Assembly: GCA_018466975.1 (NCBI GenBank)
Contig: CM031553.1
Location: 1,550,001 to 1,614,000 of the forward strand
Origin: Sparassis latifolia
Lineage: Eukaryota; Basidiomycota; Agaricomycetes; Polyporales; Sparassidaceae
Reading direction: 5' to 3'
DNA length: 64,000 nucleotides
How positions within the stretch are numbered: the first letter of the stretch is position 1; each line of letters opens with the position of its first letter. Shown here in pieces: positions 11,203 through 21,397 of this stretch. The notes beneath the pieces were generated by a model that ran no database searches, was not told where the DNA came from, and worked only from the letters and a program-made list of their open reading frames with translations. A program made the position numbers and the translations under genes.

Positions 11203-13604
11203 TTAAGCAGACGTGGCTACACGGACCTTGATTTCCTTCGCATAGTGTTCCGCAATCCGCTTACGCTGTATCTTCTGGGCGGCGGTCACGAGTCCGCTCT
11301 CGGGCGTCCACTCTTCGGCGGTAAGGACGACCGCCTCGAGGAGCTCCATCGTCTTGAAGCCGTTCTTCTTGCCAAGCGCATTGCACTGAGTCAGGAAAAA
11401 CTCGCGCACCTTGTCGTTTTGACAGAGTTCGGCTAAAGAGGTGTTGGAGGGGACACCGAAATCATTGGTCTGCAGCGCGTGCTGCAGATGCTGTTCGTGT
11501 GGTATGATAATGGCCATTGGTTGCTTCGCAGCTGGAGTCGCGAGTACGCAGATATTGGACACAAGGTTACACGACTTGTAAACGGACTCGAGACGCTCAA
11601 GCGCGATGTACTGCAAAGACTATGTGTTAGGCATATCGCCAAGCCATTCACAACGAGACCTACCTCTCCACCTTGCAGCTTGATCAAATTCTTGATGCTA
11701 GGATAGTCGTTAGGGAGTCAGGAGCGGTCGATGAAACCTAAGCAACTGACCGGTCAACCAAGGATAATGTGCCATCCTCATTCCACTGGCCAACGTCGCC
11801 TGTCCTAAACCAGCCATCCTTGGTGAAGATGTTCTCATCATTGTTGAGATCATCGCGCTTGTAGTACCCCCTAATCAAAGAAGGGCCGCGAATGCACACT
11901 TCCCCCTGCGGTGGTTTATTCGTCGCGAAGTATCCAGATTCAGGGACGTCCCGAAGTTTGACCTCAACCGACGGCATCGGCAGGCCAACTGAACCCAGTC
12001 GCCCAAACTCGGGTGGCAGCACCGCACACATACCGCAACTCTCGGTCAGACCATAACCTGGGATGATATGAAATTCGCCGAACGCATGTATTGCAATGGA
12101 TTAAACTTACCCATGAGGATTCGGACGAGAGCGACAGACAGGAACTCCTGAGTCTCCATACTAAGCGCAGCACCGCCGCAAAGCGCCAGACGCAGTCTGC
12201 CACCCGTTGCATTCTTGACCGTCTGTAGTACGGTGCTCTCTGCAATCTCGCTGAGTACGGGAATGCCTGCTTTTTTGACACTGTAAGCACCCGCGAAAAC
12301 ACTTTTCCGCAGGCTACCACTCGTCTTGATCTTCGCTTCAATCCCCTTCCGAATCATTTCCCACACGGCGGGGACACCGACCATGATCGACGGCCGGAAC
12401 GCACGGATGTCGCCGAGGCAATGGCGTACCGAGGTGTCCATGAGCGTCTTCACACGCGCGTATCCGAACGTCATGCCGACGAAGAACAAGCAGAGCTCGA
12501 CGACATACTCGAGCACGTGTGACAGCGGAAGGTATGACAGGTACGTGTCGTCCGCCTTGAACCGGTGAATCAGTAGCGTGTACACCGAGCCGACGGACGC
12601 GACGAGGTTCCTGTGAGAGATCACCGCCCCCTTCGGCGCACCTGTCGTTCCGCTTGTGTACATGATGCACGCCACGTCCTCCGCCGACGGCTGCCTGCCC
12701 TTGAGCACTTCCTCCGACACGCTCCGTCCGTGATCCCGCACCTCGTCCAGCGTGAGCACCTGGATGCCCTCGCGTGCGTTCCTGACCTTCTCGAGCAATG
12801 CCGGCTTCGGCTCCCCGTCATAGATGACCAACCTCAAAGAAGGCACGTTCCCAGCGACGTTGGCCACCACCGGGAGCAGGTCCGCGTTCGTGAAAATCAC
12901 ACCGCACTCGGGCTCATTAAGCGCGTGCTGCAGGCCAGATTCGCCCAGAGTCTCGTACGCGGTTGCGATACGCACCGAAATCGCGCTGCAAGCGTAAGAG
13001 ACGAGCTGCCAGTTTGGACTGGGGATAACGAGTCAGCCAGTAAACCAGTGGGAGAGGAAGCGAGTAGGGTCAGTGGATGAGAACGCGAACGGGAAAGAGT
13101 ATGAGTGGGTCAGGAGGCGAGGGAACGAACGAACAAGTTAGCGAGAACCCCTACCCGCAGAGCCACTGCCACGTACCTGGTGGCAGCGTAGACGTTGACT
13201 ACATCCGACTTTTCTACTCCGAGCTCGATGAGACCACCGGCGATCTGAAGAGCAGCCTCCTTGACCTGTATGAAGTTCAAGTACTTGTAGTCGCTCAGCT
13301 GGAAGTACTTCCAGATCTTCTTCTCCGTCACCTCCTTTCCGGCCACAAACTTCTTGACCTCCTTCTCCTCCTCATGGACGTCGATGATCTCTCTGTATCC
13401 AAAGGCATTCTTGACCCCGTGCGTTCGAGCGGCATAACAAAGGACGTCGTGCACGGTGTCGATGCCCTCCCAGGGTTGAGTGATGAGCTTGTCCTTGCAT
13501 CTCGTAAGACGATGAATCCGAGTCTCTCCCTGGACATCCTCTGGACCAACTTCGACGGATCCAACCTTGCCAAAGAGCTTCTGGCCCGCTGCGGTTACCG
13601 TCAT
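11203..13604 (-). CDS. Long-chain fatty acyl-CoA synthetase
   Basis: An AMP-forming ligase that activates long-chain fatty acids for lipid synthesis or beta-oxidation. The start MTVTAAGQKLFGKVG is at 13604; exon 1 ends at 13177 and joins exon 2 at 13018 to give SPNWQLVSYACSAISVRIA. The P-loop-like AMP-binding motif is IMYTSGTTGAPKG near 12650. YLPLSHVLEYVVE follows, then GGAALS and, across an intron near 12110-12062, GYGLTESCGM. Late motifs are GWFRTGDVGQW and the acyl-CoA synthetase signature DRIKNLIKLQGGEYIALE, itself split by two introns. The protein ends KEIKVRVATSA with the stop at 11203. Length and motif order fit the FAA1/FAA4 class. The C-terminus is not an obvious SKL-type peroxisome signal, so a cytosolic or membrane-associated role is more likely. 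Confidence 0.92.
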
Positions 13605-13737
13605 GGTGGTTGGGGAAAGGGAGAGTTGCTGGCATGCCGTATCCGCCCCAGCACAATAACCGGCGGCACGTTGAATCTCCGATCAAGCCGGGCTCCAGCT
13701 GTGTTTGAGCGGAGATCAAATAAGTAGCCATAGGCTG

Positions 13738-13919
13738 CAAAAGTCAACTTTTGGTTACCTCCATTTAGCTTCGTTATCTCCTTAATTAAGGAGGTCTCCG
13801 TTCTTATTTGGGCAATTATGTAAAGCCAATCAGGGTGAATAATGGACGAATAAGAGAAGAGATCTCCTTATTTTTCCTTAATCAAGGGAATAACACCGGT
13901 AAGCAAAAGTTGACTTTTG
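13738..13919. mobile_element. 182-bp MITE with palindromic terminal repeats
   Basis: The ends are inverted repeats of about 22 bp with one mismatch: the left end starts CAAAAGTCAACTTTTGGTTA and the right end, reverse-complemented, CAAAAGTCAACTTTTGCTTA. Each terminal repeat is itself nearly palindromic. The element is flanked by CTG at 13735-13737 and 13920-13922, a likely 3-bp target duplication. It has no coding capacity. A 3-bp duplication fits PIF/Harbinger or CACTA superfamilies; which one is not decidable here. Confidence 0.75.
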
Positions 13920-13922
13920 CTG

Positions 13923-15330
13923 ATGTATCCGAGTCACGATCCGCCTGCATTGTTTAATATTCCAAAGCTTCACCATCGCGTGGGTAAAAAACTTTTCATG
14001 CCCCGCAGTACGTACAACACAAAAATGTGCAGTACTTGTATGATTTGTTGCAAATTCTTGCGGGACTGAAATATGAAAATGTCTGTTCTTCTGCTTACGT
14101 AAGCCAGCGCGCCACCAGATTGGGCTCTCAATCAAGAGAATTCACACACAGCGGCAAAGAATGAATATTTACTGTTCTTCAGAAGAGAATGAGATCCAGG
14201 AGGCACAGTGCTCCTTTGTTGACAGCAAGAGCGATGAGGGTAGGCGAGATCGCTCGGGTCCCCTGGCAGTGCACCCATGGTGAGATAGGGTGTGCAGGCT
14301 GCGTCACAAAGAAATCTCCATTCGCCTGCAAACTCCTGAAACCAACCCTGGATTAGGTAGGCACGTTAAATTACTTTCTGAAACTCCTGTAGTCTAATAT
14401 TAGCACAAGTACTTGATATAAAGAAACAAATGCCGATCCTTGGCAATGCGCAAGTTGATTCGCATCATATTACTTACTCATGATCAAAGAGTAGGCGTAC
14501 TTGGTGACCGGAAGTTGGTGTCTCATGTGCAGTACCCGACAGGTGCTTCACACGATGATGTGCTCCTAGCTACCACTGTATGCTGACCGCAGTTGTCCAA
14601 GTGCGATGTGCTACGAACGGCAGGCGCAGCACCACACCAATGTGATACTGTATTCCGAATGGAAAAGCAGGGTGCACAGACCGATCAATCAAAGACTTAA
14701 TGCGTCGACCCTGCTCCGGATCCACCGCCTGGTGTCCACCCGTCCTACTTTGGCCAGTCATTTGGTCGTTCAGGCGGTTCCAATACTAGTTGTCTGATCG
14801 TGTTTCTCACCTGTGCACAGCGGCTGATACACATACATTGGCGAAATAGCGCGTCTTCTGTTTGAATTCGGTAGCGGAGCGCTGAAGGAGAGATTTAAGG
14901 TACTAGCCGTCTCTATAAGACTGTCAGGCTCCTGATAGTGAGCGCCCACCGATGAAGACTGTATATTTGCAATAGAGAGAGGGGGTTCTGGGACCACCGC
15001 AGAACACGGAAACCCAGCCGAGTAGCATGTATAGACGACGAGTTAGATATACATGCAGCAATACTTAATCTTGACTCACCGTGTTAGGTACTACCTCCCA
15101 GGTTCATTCACGCTAGTCTCGAAATATACATGTCTCATACAGTGACGGCACTAATCAAAGATAACACCAAACTTGAAGCTTTCAAGAGCTTGAATTCTAG
15201 TTCCAAGCTCAGCAGTTACAGGAAGCGTCACAGTCACCTGATGAACGCCACATCGTGACACAGTGAATCTTCGGTTTGTCTTTGCCATTCCGGATGAGTA
15301 TTCACCTCTCAAGTCCACAACTCCGTTCCA
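13923..15330. other. Gene-poor spacer
   Basis: About 1.4 kb with only short, unsupported reading frames on both strands. No RNA gene, repeat or conserved domain was recognised. Confidence 0.45.
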
Positions 15331-17452
15331 ATGGTACGGGAAACCGTTAGGAATAAACCTACCGTAAAATCTGTGGCCATCCCGGAGCCGTCTTCCAAAG
15401 TTAAGTCCAAGGTATCCGAGAGCCGAGAAGCAGCACAACCTTCTAGCAGCAAGACCGCCGACAATGAATCACGCATATACTCCCATTTTGTGTCTCTAGG
15501 TGCTCCCGAGGTGGGCGAGCAGGAATTTGGACGTTTGTGCAGGGGCCCGCTTGCGGATGCACTGTTGTTCGCCGCCGAACATGTCAAAGGAAGAAGCGAA
15601 ACAGCCTCCGCCAGAGTGGCCATTCAGAGGTGAGTGTGATGATGCCTAGCTGACCTAACTCATAACAAGAGAATGTTCATAGTATGCGTGAAACTGGGAA
15701 GAACAAGCACGTTGATACAGCCGAGTCGTCATATCTGAGGGCAAGGCATGCGAATGCACGTACCGTCGGTGCGAAGAATGACTACGAATCTATGCAGGCC
15801 ACTTTCAACGATTTTTCTAAGTCGTTGGCAAAGCTGGGTGAGATTGGTTTTATTTGCGACTCGTATCCATCGTAAATATCTGGTGTTCCAGAGAATGAGG
15901 CCTATCACTTGCAGCAGGCGCTGGAAAACAAACGCATGACCATCTTTCTGCTGGAAATCTTGAAAAGGAAGGAGAATATGCGCAGTGCTAGGTTTGCTGA
16001 GTTAAGCAGACTACTAGAAGATCTCAGGTAAGCACACAGGCATCCGCATGCAAACGACGGTCTCCGATCCTACCCAGGGAAAATGCTCCACCGAAGTCAG
16101 GATTCGAAAAGGTATGCACCGAGTGTCGAAGTATGTCCCTAGATGAACTTTTGCTACTATAGCTAGATGCCGAATCGAATGATTCGCCGCCTTATAAGCC
16201 ATCCCCGTCGTTTTCATTAGGTACGCGCGTGGGGCACACTCGTGATATCCTTGCGGTGAGCCTCAAGCATTATGCAGCATTGTCGGGCAAAGCTGAACGT
16301 TTTAGGCCCTCCAAGCCCATCACGTCCAATTGTCACGCTTCTCCAAGTATTCTGCCAACAGTGCCTCTACTGGGACGGCTGAGACTCGACTTTTGAAGAC
16401 TGTTGCGAGCGCCATGAAATTGCCGGAAGATAATGTGCAGGTCATCGCAGGATAGTACGTTTCACGTCTCAGTCTACAGTGTTTATGCCAATCGGCCACG
16501 TAGTACGAAGTGCTTGAAGCTGGCTAAGATACGAGCTAGAGAGAACCTCCAGTATCAATCTCCTCTCGATCCAAAGTCGACGAGCGAGGCGGATGATGTA
16601 AATCTGGATGCCGTTCTGAAGAGAATTGTACGTTCTCGCCGAGCAAGTCTATCCACCACCTGATTTTTTAATCCATAGATCCACAAGGAAAACAATGTGC
16701 AACACCTCTCGGATTCCGCGGTCGCTCTTCAATGGTCATGCGGGCGCGCCGTACAATCGGTTCGTATTCGAGCTTCCCACTTGTTGCATTGTTGTCTTGT
16801 CACTCATCGAGAATGTATTACAGATATCTGCGTTCGTTGAGACGACGATACGGGAGCTACGCGAGTCCCTCCGGGAAGAGGCGAGTGCCACTGAGGGCTA
16901 CGTCGATGCTCTACGCCTGTCTATCGTGAACAGAGCGGAAACTTCAACAATGACTTATGGCAGTGCCGATACAGGCAGTCCATTCCAGCATGAGGGCAAG
17001 GTAAGGCACATGAAACGTCCGCGGTAGGGGTTATTGACGATCTACAGGCGTGGCATCGAACTCTGGAAGAGGTGCAGACAGCCACTGAACAGAGTAAGGA
17101 CCTCTGTGGCCATTGCCAGCACGTGCTGATCAGTGAATCTGCATTCAGCGTACGCGAAAGAGCAATTCTTGCGCCGCGCTACCCTTCTCGACAGCAGCAA
17201 CGCACACCAGCATGAGCATAGAGAATTGATCGGTATGATCTTTCTCTGCATCCTTCCGCTGTACCGACACTGAGTACGCATACAGCCACACACATGGAAC
17301 TTCAAGCCAAGGCGGACGAGCGCATCGGGAACCTCCTCGCACGCAAACTCGAGAAAGCGCGGGTGGGCGACGTCCTGACGAGGGATGTAGAGCAATTGGC
17401 GACAGAAGTGAAGATCGTGGCCAGCCTGGTTAGCCCGAGTGAGAGAAGTTGA
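15331..17452 (+). CDS. Coiled-coil protein, possibly HAUS5/AUG5-like augmin subunit
   Basis: An intron-rich gene starting MVRETVRNKPTVKSVAIPEP at 15331 and ending ASLVSPSERS with TGA at 17450-17452. A Ser/Lys-rich N-terminus is followed by a small folded segment, HFVSLGAPEVGEQEFGRLCR then EHVKGRSETASARVAI. After that the protein is mostly predicted coiled coil: YHLQQALENKRMTIFLLEIL, FVETTIRELRESLREEA, LARKLEKARVGDVLTRDVEQ. The CRG...VK spacing in the folded segment resembles the N-terminus of plant AUG5/animal HAUS5, which nucleates microtubule branching with gamma-tubulin. That match is from memory and weak. Exon edges between 16200 and 17250 are tentative. It could equally be another cytoskeletal coiled-coil protein. 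Confidence 0.55.
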
Positions 17453-17909
17453 GCAGTGAGGGTGCGTGCTGGTTGACGTCCGCTAAATATGTCCGCGTCC
17501 TCAGGTGCAACGTTTACGTTGCCGTGCGTGTTTGCCTTGTGCTGTATCTCGAGTATTCTCCGCTCCTCGCACTTCAAATGCAGGTCAACTGCTAATGAAT
17601 TGCGCCTGAACGATCCAAACGCACCGTAACGTACATGCAGAAAAACTCTTATCGCGGGGTGGATTCACAAGAATATACGTCAACGACAAGTAGGTAGTCT
17701 CTGACACTAAAGTTCGTGTTATTACTGGTACAAGCTGGTACAAGTACAGATCTAAAGCGGAGGTAAGTGTACAACATGTGATGTATCTTTTCAAGTGGGT
17801 GCTTCTTATACAATTAAGTCCTCTTACAAGGGTTTCCGCACGGCGTCCGTTAAAACGCGACTAGCAGAAAATATAACAACCAGCGAAGTCCTGCACCAAC
17901 CGAAGGCGG
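17453..17909. other. Convergent 3' spacer
   Basis: About 457 bp between the tail-to-tail coiled-coil and aldo-keto reductase genes. No gene or repeat is evident. Confidence 0.45.
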
Positions 17910-19056
17910 TCAGCCATCGCGCCCCTGATGAGTAACCAAAGAGCAACTCACATCGGCTGGCTCGTTGAACCGCAAACCTCTATCAAGCTCGCCGACCTCC
18001 TGCATCTCCTCCTCGCTGAGGTGTACTTCGACGTTGCGCATGTTATCCTGCATCATACGGACGGTACCGGACTTGGGAATCACCGCGATGCCGCGCTGCG
18101 TAGCCCAGCGGAGCACGATCTGCGCGGGCGTGCACGCGTGCGAAGCGGCGAGCGCGGTGATCAGCGGGTGCGTGAACAGAGGTTGCGTGTCGAGCGCCTT
18201 CTTCATGTTAAGCTCGCGGAAGCCAAGTGGACCGAACGAGGAATAACCCGTCACGGCGATTCCCAACGAATGCGCGTACTCGACTAGCCGGAATTGCGCG
18301 TTGTACGGGTGGATCTCTGCGGTGTGGGTCAGCGACAGGCCAGAAAAAAAAAGGAGAGGGGGCGACGCACCGACTTGGAGGACACTGGGCTTGATGCGCG
18401 CATAACTAAGCAGATCCATGAGCAGTCCACTATTCATGTTGGACACGCCGAGGTGCTTGATGTAGCCTTCATCCATAAGCTCTTCGAGTGCCTCCCAGGT
18501 CTCACGGATTGGCACGGGATCAAGCCTGACCTCTGCCTTGCCGTCGTAGTACCAGCCTGGTGGGTAGCGGGTCTCGAACGGAACGAACGCAAGAGATATC
18601 GCTGCAGAAGAAACGTAAGCTTGAGCGCATGTCAGCTGGGAGCGGGACGAGCGCACGGAAATGCATGTAGTAGATATCGAAGTAGGAGACGCCCCAGTCC
18701 TTGAGGGACCGCATGACGGCCTCGCGGACGTGCTCCTTGCGGTGGTATGTGTTCCACAGCTTAGAGACGACCCAGACCTCTTCGCGCTTCACGATGCCCT
18801 CATCGATGGCGCGCTTCAGTCCAGCGCCGCACCCCTTTTCGTTGTCATAATCTGTCGTAGTTACGTCAGTTGCGGTACAGGAACAGAGGACAGAGGCATG
18901 CAAACCGCAGGCACAATCGAACAGCCGGTAGCCCACTTTCAGACCCTCGTAGACGGCGTCGGAAGCCTTCTGACCATAGTGTTTCCAAGTACCAAACCCG
19001 ACCTGGGGCATCTCAGCGCCCGTAGGCTGTAATTTGATCGTCGGAGACACAAGCAT
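17910..19056 (-). CDS. Aldo-keto reductase, D-xylose reductase type
   Basis: A cytosolic NAD(P)H-dependent reductase of pentoses or related aldehydes. The start MLVSPTIKLQPTGAEMPQVG is at 19056. Four exons are joined by three introns whose junctions restore conserved motifs: LFDCAC|DYDNEK, YMHF|PISLAF and SVLQV|EIHPYN. The catalytic tetrad is complete: Asp in LFD, Tyr in DYDNEK, Lys in VVSKLWN and His in YYMHFP. The cofactor loop is AVIPKSGTVRM, and GYSSFGPLGF matches xylose reductases closely. The C-terminus (FNEPADV then SCSLVTHQGRDG) is unlike the usual family tail; a 27-bp GT-AG stretch there is too short to be a normal intron, so the terminal residues are uncertain. Confidence 0.85.
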
Positions 19057-20159
19057 TGTCGGTTTAGCTGGAGATGAGGACGCTTCGGAGGAATTGAGTG
19101 ATGGAAAATCGATGGCGGACCGTCGGAACAATATGGGCAGAATTTATAGAGAAAAAAAGCGAGCGTATGCGTCCTGCGGACCTTGCATCCGCAGAGACAG
19201 AGGCCAGAATGCGGACTTCACAAGCGCCATCTGGACGGATCGCCAGAGACCTGAGGAGACCTGGCACGAAGGCGAGCAGAGATGTATGGCCTACGCTGTT
19301 GGTCTGGTAGCCTAGTCAGCGAGGCCGTGTGGAGGAGAAGCATCCGCACAATCGAGAATTCGATGGTAGGAGGAATGGCCAAAGCCTAAGACCGGGGTAA
19401 CGGCCCGGCCACGCGGGTCCAAACCCTAACCTTAACATAATTTCTGCCCCACATCGTATCGGACGAGAGTAAGTAACAGCGCGCCGCTCGTCCATCTAAA
19501 TGAAGTCTGTACGTGGAGTGCATGGAGCATACTCACACCCTCACGGATATGTGTGATATCAAGACTGGTGAGCATTTACCTCGGAAGGTTGAGGCTGATG
19601 GTGGCAGCAGATCCGGGGGTCTGCAATGAGGATAAGATCATTGTATACGTCAACTGTGGTTGTTATTTACGGTGGCTTGAGCGAATTGACTGGTGAAGAA
19701 CTTACCGAAGTCGAAACCACGGAGTGGGTGATAGTTGGTTCATTATGCATGAAGTTACACTTACACCGCTCAGAGTAAGAATGCCGTTTGTGCTGAACTT
19801 GTGCGGATCACCGTAGTGGTGAATGTGAATGTGCAACTCAGACCAACATTGCAGTTCTTTCGCTTCGGCATAGAAATGAAGTGTCGTCATATCTCTATGG
19901 TGAGACTTGGAGTACATGGGACTGCTCAGTCAGGATTCACACCAAGAAGATGTCTCTCCATCAGATGAAGTTGGACAGAATTCGAAGTAAACTCATCTCC
20001 ATCCTGAGGCACCACTAGATGAGGACGAATAGTAAGCTATCGGCGCATCACACCAACTTATTAGACTCTGTTCGGGGTGTGCTTGTCGGGCGTACTTGTT
20101 AGATGCGGAACAGGTTAGGAAGTACATATATGATATAAAATGTACACCGCGTCAGCCAC
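19057..20159. other. Spacer with no recognised gene
   Basis: About 1.1 kb upstream of the aldo-keto reductase. Reading frames are short and unconvincing. One isolated AAACCCTAACC (about 19421-19431) resembles a telomere unit but is single. Confidence 0.4.
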
Positions 20160-20938
20160 GTGATGGACGCGTCGCGCGTAAGACCCGAGGCGCGTCATCG
20201 CCTACCATATCTTCGGCATGTGAATCCGTGCAATATTGAGCTAGAAGGCTACGTGCAATTGATTGACGCAGATATTAATACTGAGAACTTACAGATAACT
20301 GGTATATTCGTCACGAATGTCGAGTTGAAAAAGCTCCCCAGGTACTGTCACTACAATCAAAGTTAGTTATTAAGAAATATAGTGACCAGCTGCGGGACGG
20401 CTGACATCATGAGAGGCCACGTACCGGAAGGTCATGCAAATCTTATGTAGATGACCTCGGAAAAAAGCTTGAATACTGCGTGTTTGGCAACAAATAATGA
20501 AAGGAGGGATGATGGAAATGCTGCAGACAACTCACTATCCTCAGATTCTCACATAAACGGGGACCCGCGTTTCGGAAGACCACCGACAACGCTCACCCGT
20601 GCAGACGCTGAGAGAGACTATTCATCGGCAGAGACCACTCACCGCCATTTGACTGAATGCGCGCAGTCTTCCGTCGGATCAAGGAGGCCCACCTGAGCAG
20701 CCTACCACTGCAGCATCGAGTGACGCAGCTCGAGGGTGTGGAGCAGTTTCTGGCAAGACTCAAAGGAGATGCCTTATCTCACAGAGTGTCACCCATCCTG
20801 GCTGGACTATCGACTCGTCGCGTTCTTACGGAGCTCCTAAAGTGCAAATTCAGCGGTCGTACGGAACCTACCGCCGGGGTAGTGCGAAGGTACCCGCAGG
20901 CTGCGGTGAATTGGCTAAGTGGAAGCTTGTCTGACTAG
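20160..20938 (+). CDS. Possible uncharacterised gene (weak)
   Basis: Three consecutive plus-strand open segments could be exons of one gene. They are 20160-20340 (NIELEGYVQLIDADINTENL), 20451-20690 (Ser/Asp-rich, disordered) and 20657-20938 (RVTQLEGVEQFLARLKGD, ending WLSGSLSD). The last segment has amphipathic, protein-like composition. I could not fix splice sites that join them in one frame, and I recognise no domain. It may be a decayed gene or chance open frames. Confidence 0.25.
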
Positions 20939-20989
20939 AATACGCTGCGCCTGAGTAGAAAATTGAGCTTCCATATCCACTTGTGGACT

Positions 20990-21222
20990 TGTGTACCGTA
21001 ATCGCAGCGCTCACACATTCCCCCACATACCCCGGCGGGTGTCAGGTACTTACGGATCTCGTGGAGGTGATCTCGGAACGTCGAGACCCAGATCGCGCTC
21101 GCGCAGCCAACCAGCAGCTGGAGAATGGAAAATCTCGCCAAGCTCCCGAGAGATAATTCATGCTGTCGGCCGCCAGCCTTGGAATATTCTGCGCGATGTT
21201 GGGAGGAACCGGAAGAAAACAT
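20990..21222 (-). CDS. Possible small gene divergent from aconitase (weak)
   Basis: A minus-strand open frame encodes a stretch with a hydrophobic helix, [20 protein letters not shown], followed by FRDHLHEIR directly before a consensus donor gtaagtac (about 21050). A small membrane protein sharing the aconitase promoter is possible. No ATG start was confirmed and no downstream exon could be identified, so this remains tentative. Confidence 0.25.
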
Positions 21223-21339
21223 TCCCGGACGCAGTGGCGGGTGGCGAGCGTTGGATGGTCGGCCGCCCGGACGTTATCGGCGCCTTCGCCCGAAGCCAAT
21301 CAGCGTGGAATAAATTCGTAACAGCACCTCGGACGTTGC

Positions 21340-21397
21340 CGACATACGCCTTGATCCTCTTCCTCTCCTTTCCTCGCCGTCGTCGACGTCCCCGACG
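21340..21397 (+). promoter_or_regulatory. Pyrimidine-rich aconitase leader
   Basis: A CT-rich tract (ccttgatcctcttcctctcc and following) lies just before the aconitase ATG. Such tracts mark core promoters of highly expressed fungal genes; no TATA box is evident. Confidence 0.4.

Noticed and set aside
19421..19436. Telomere-like AAACCCTAACCTTAAC
   Set aside because: Only a single unit; not a telomeric array.
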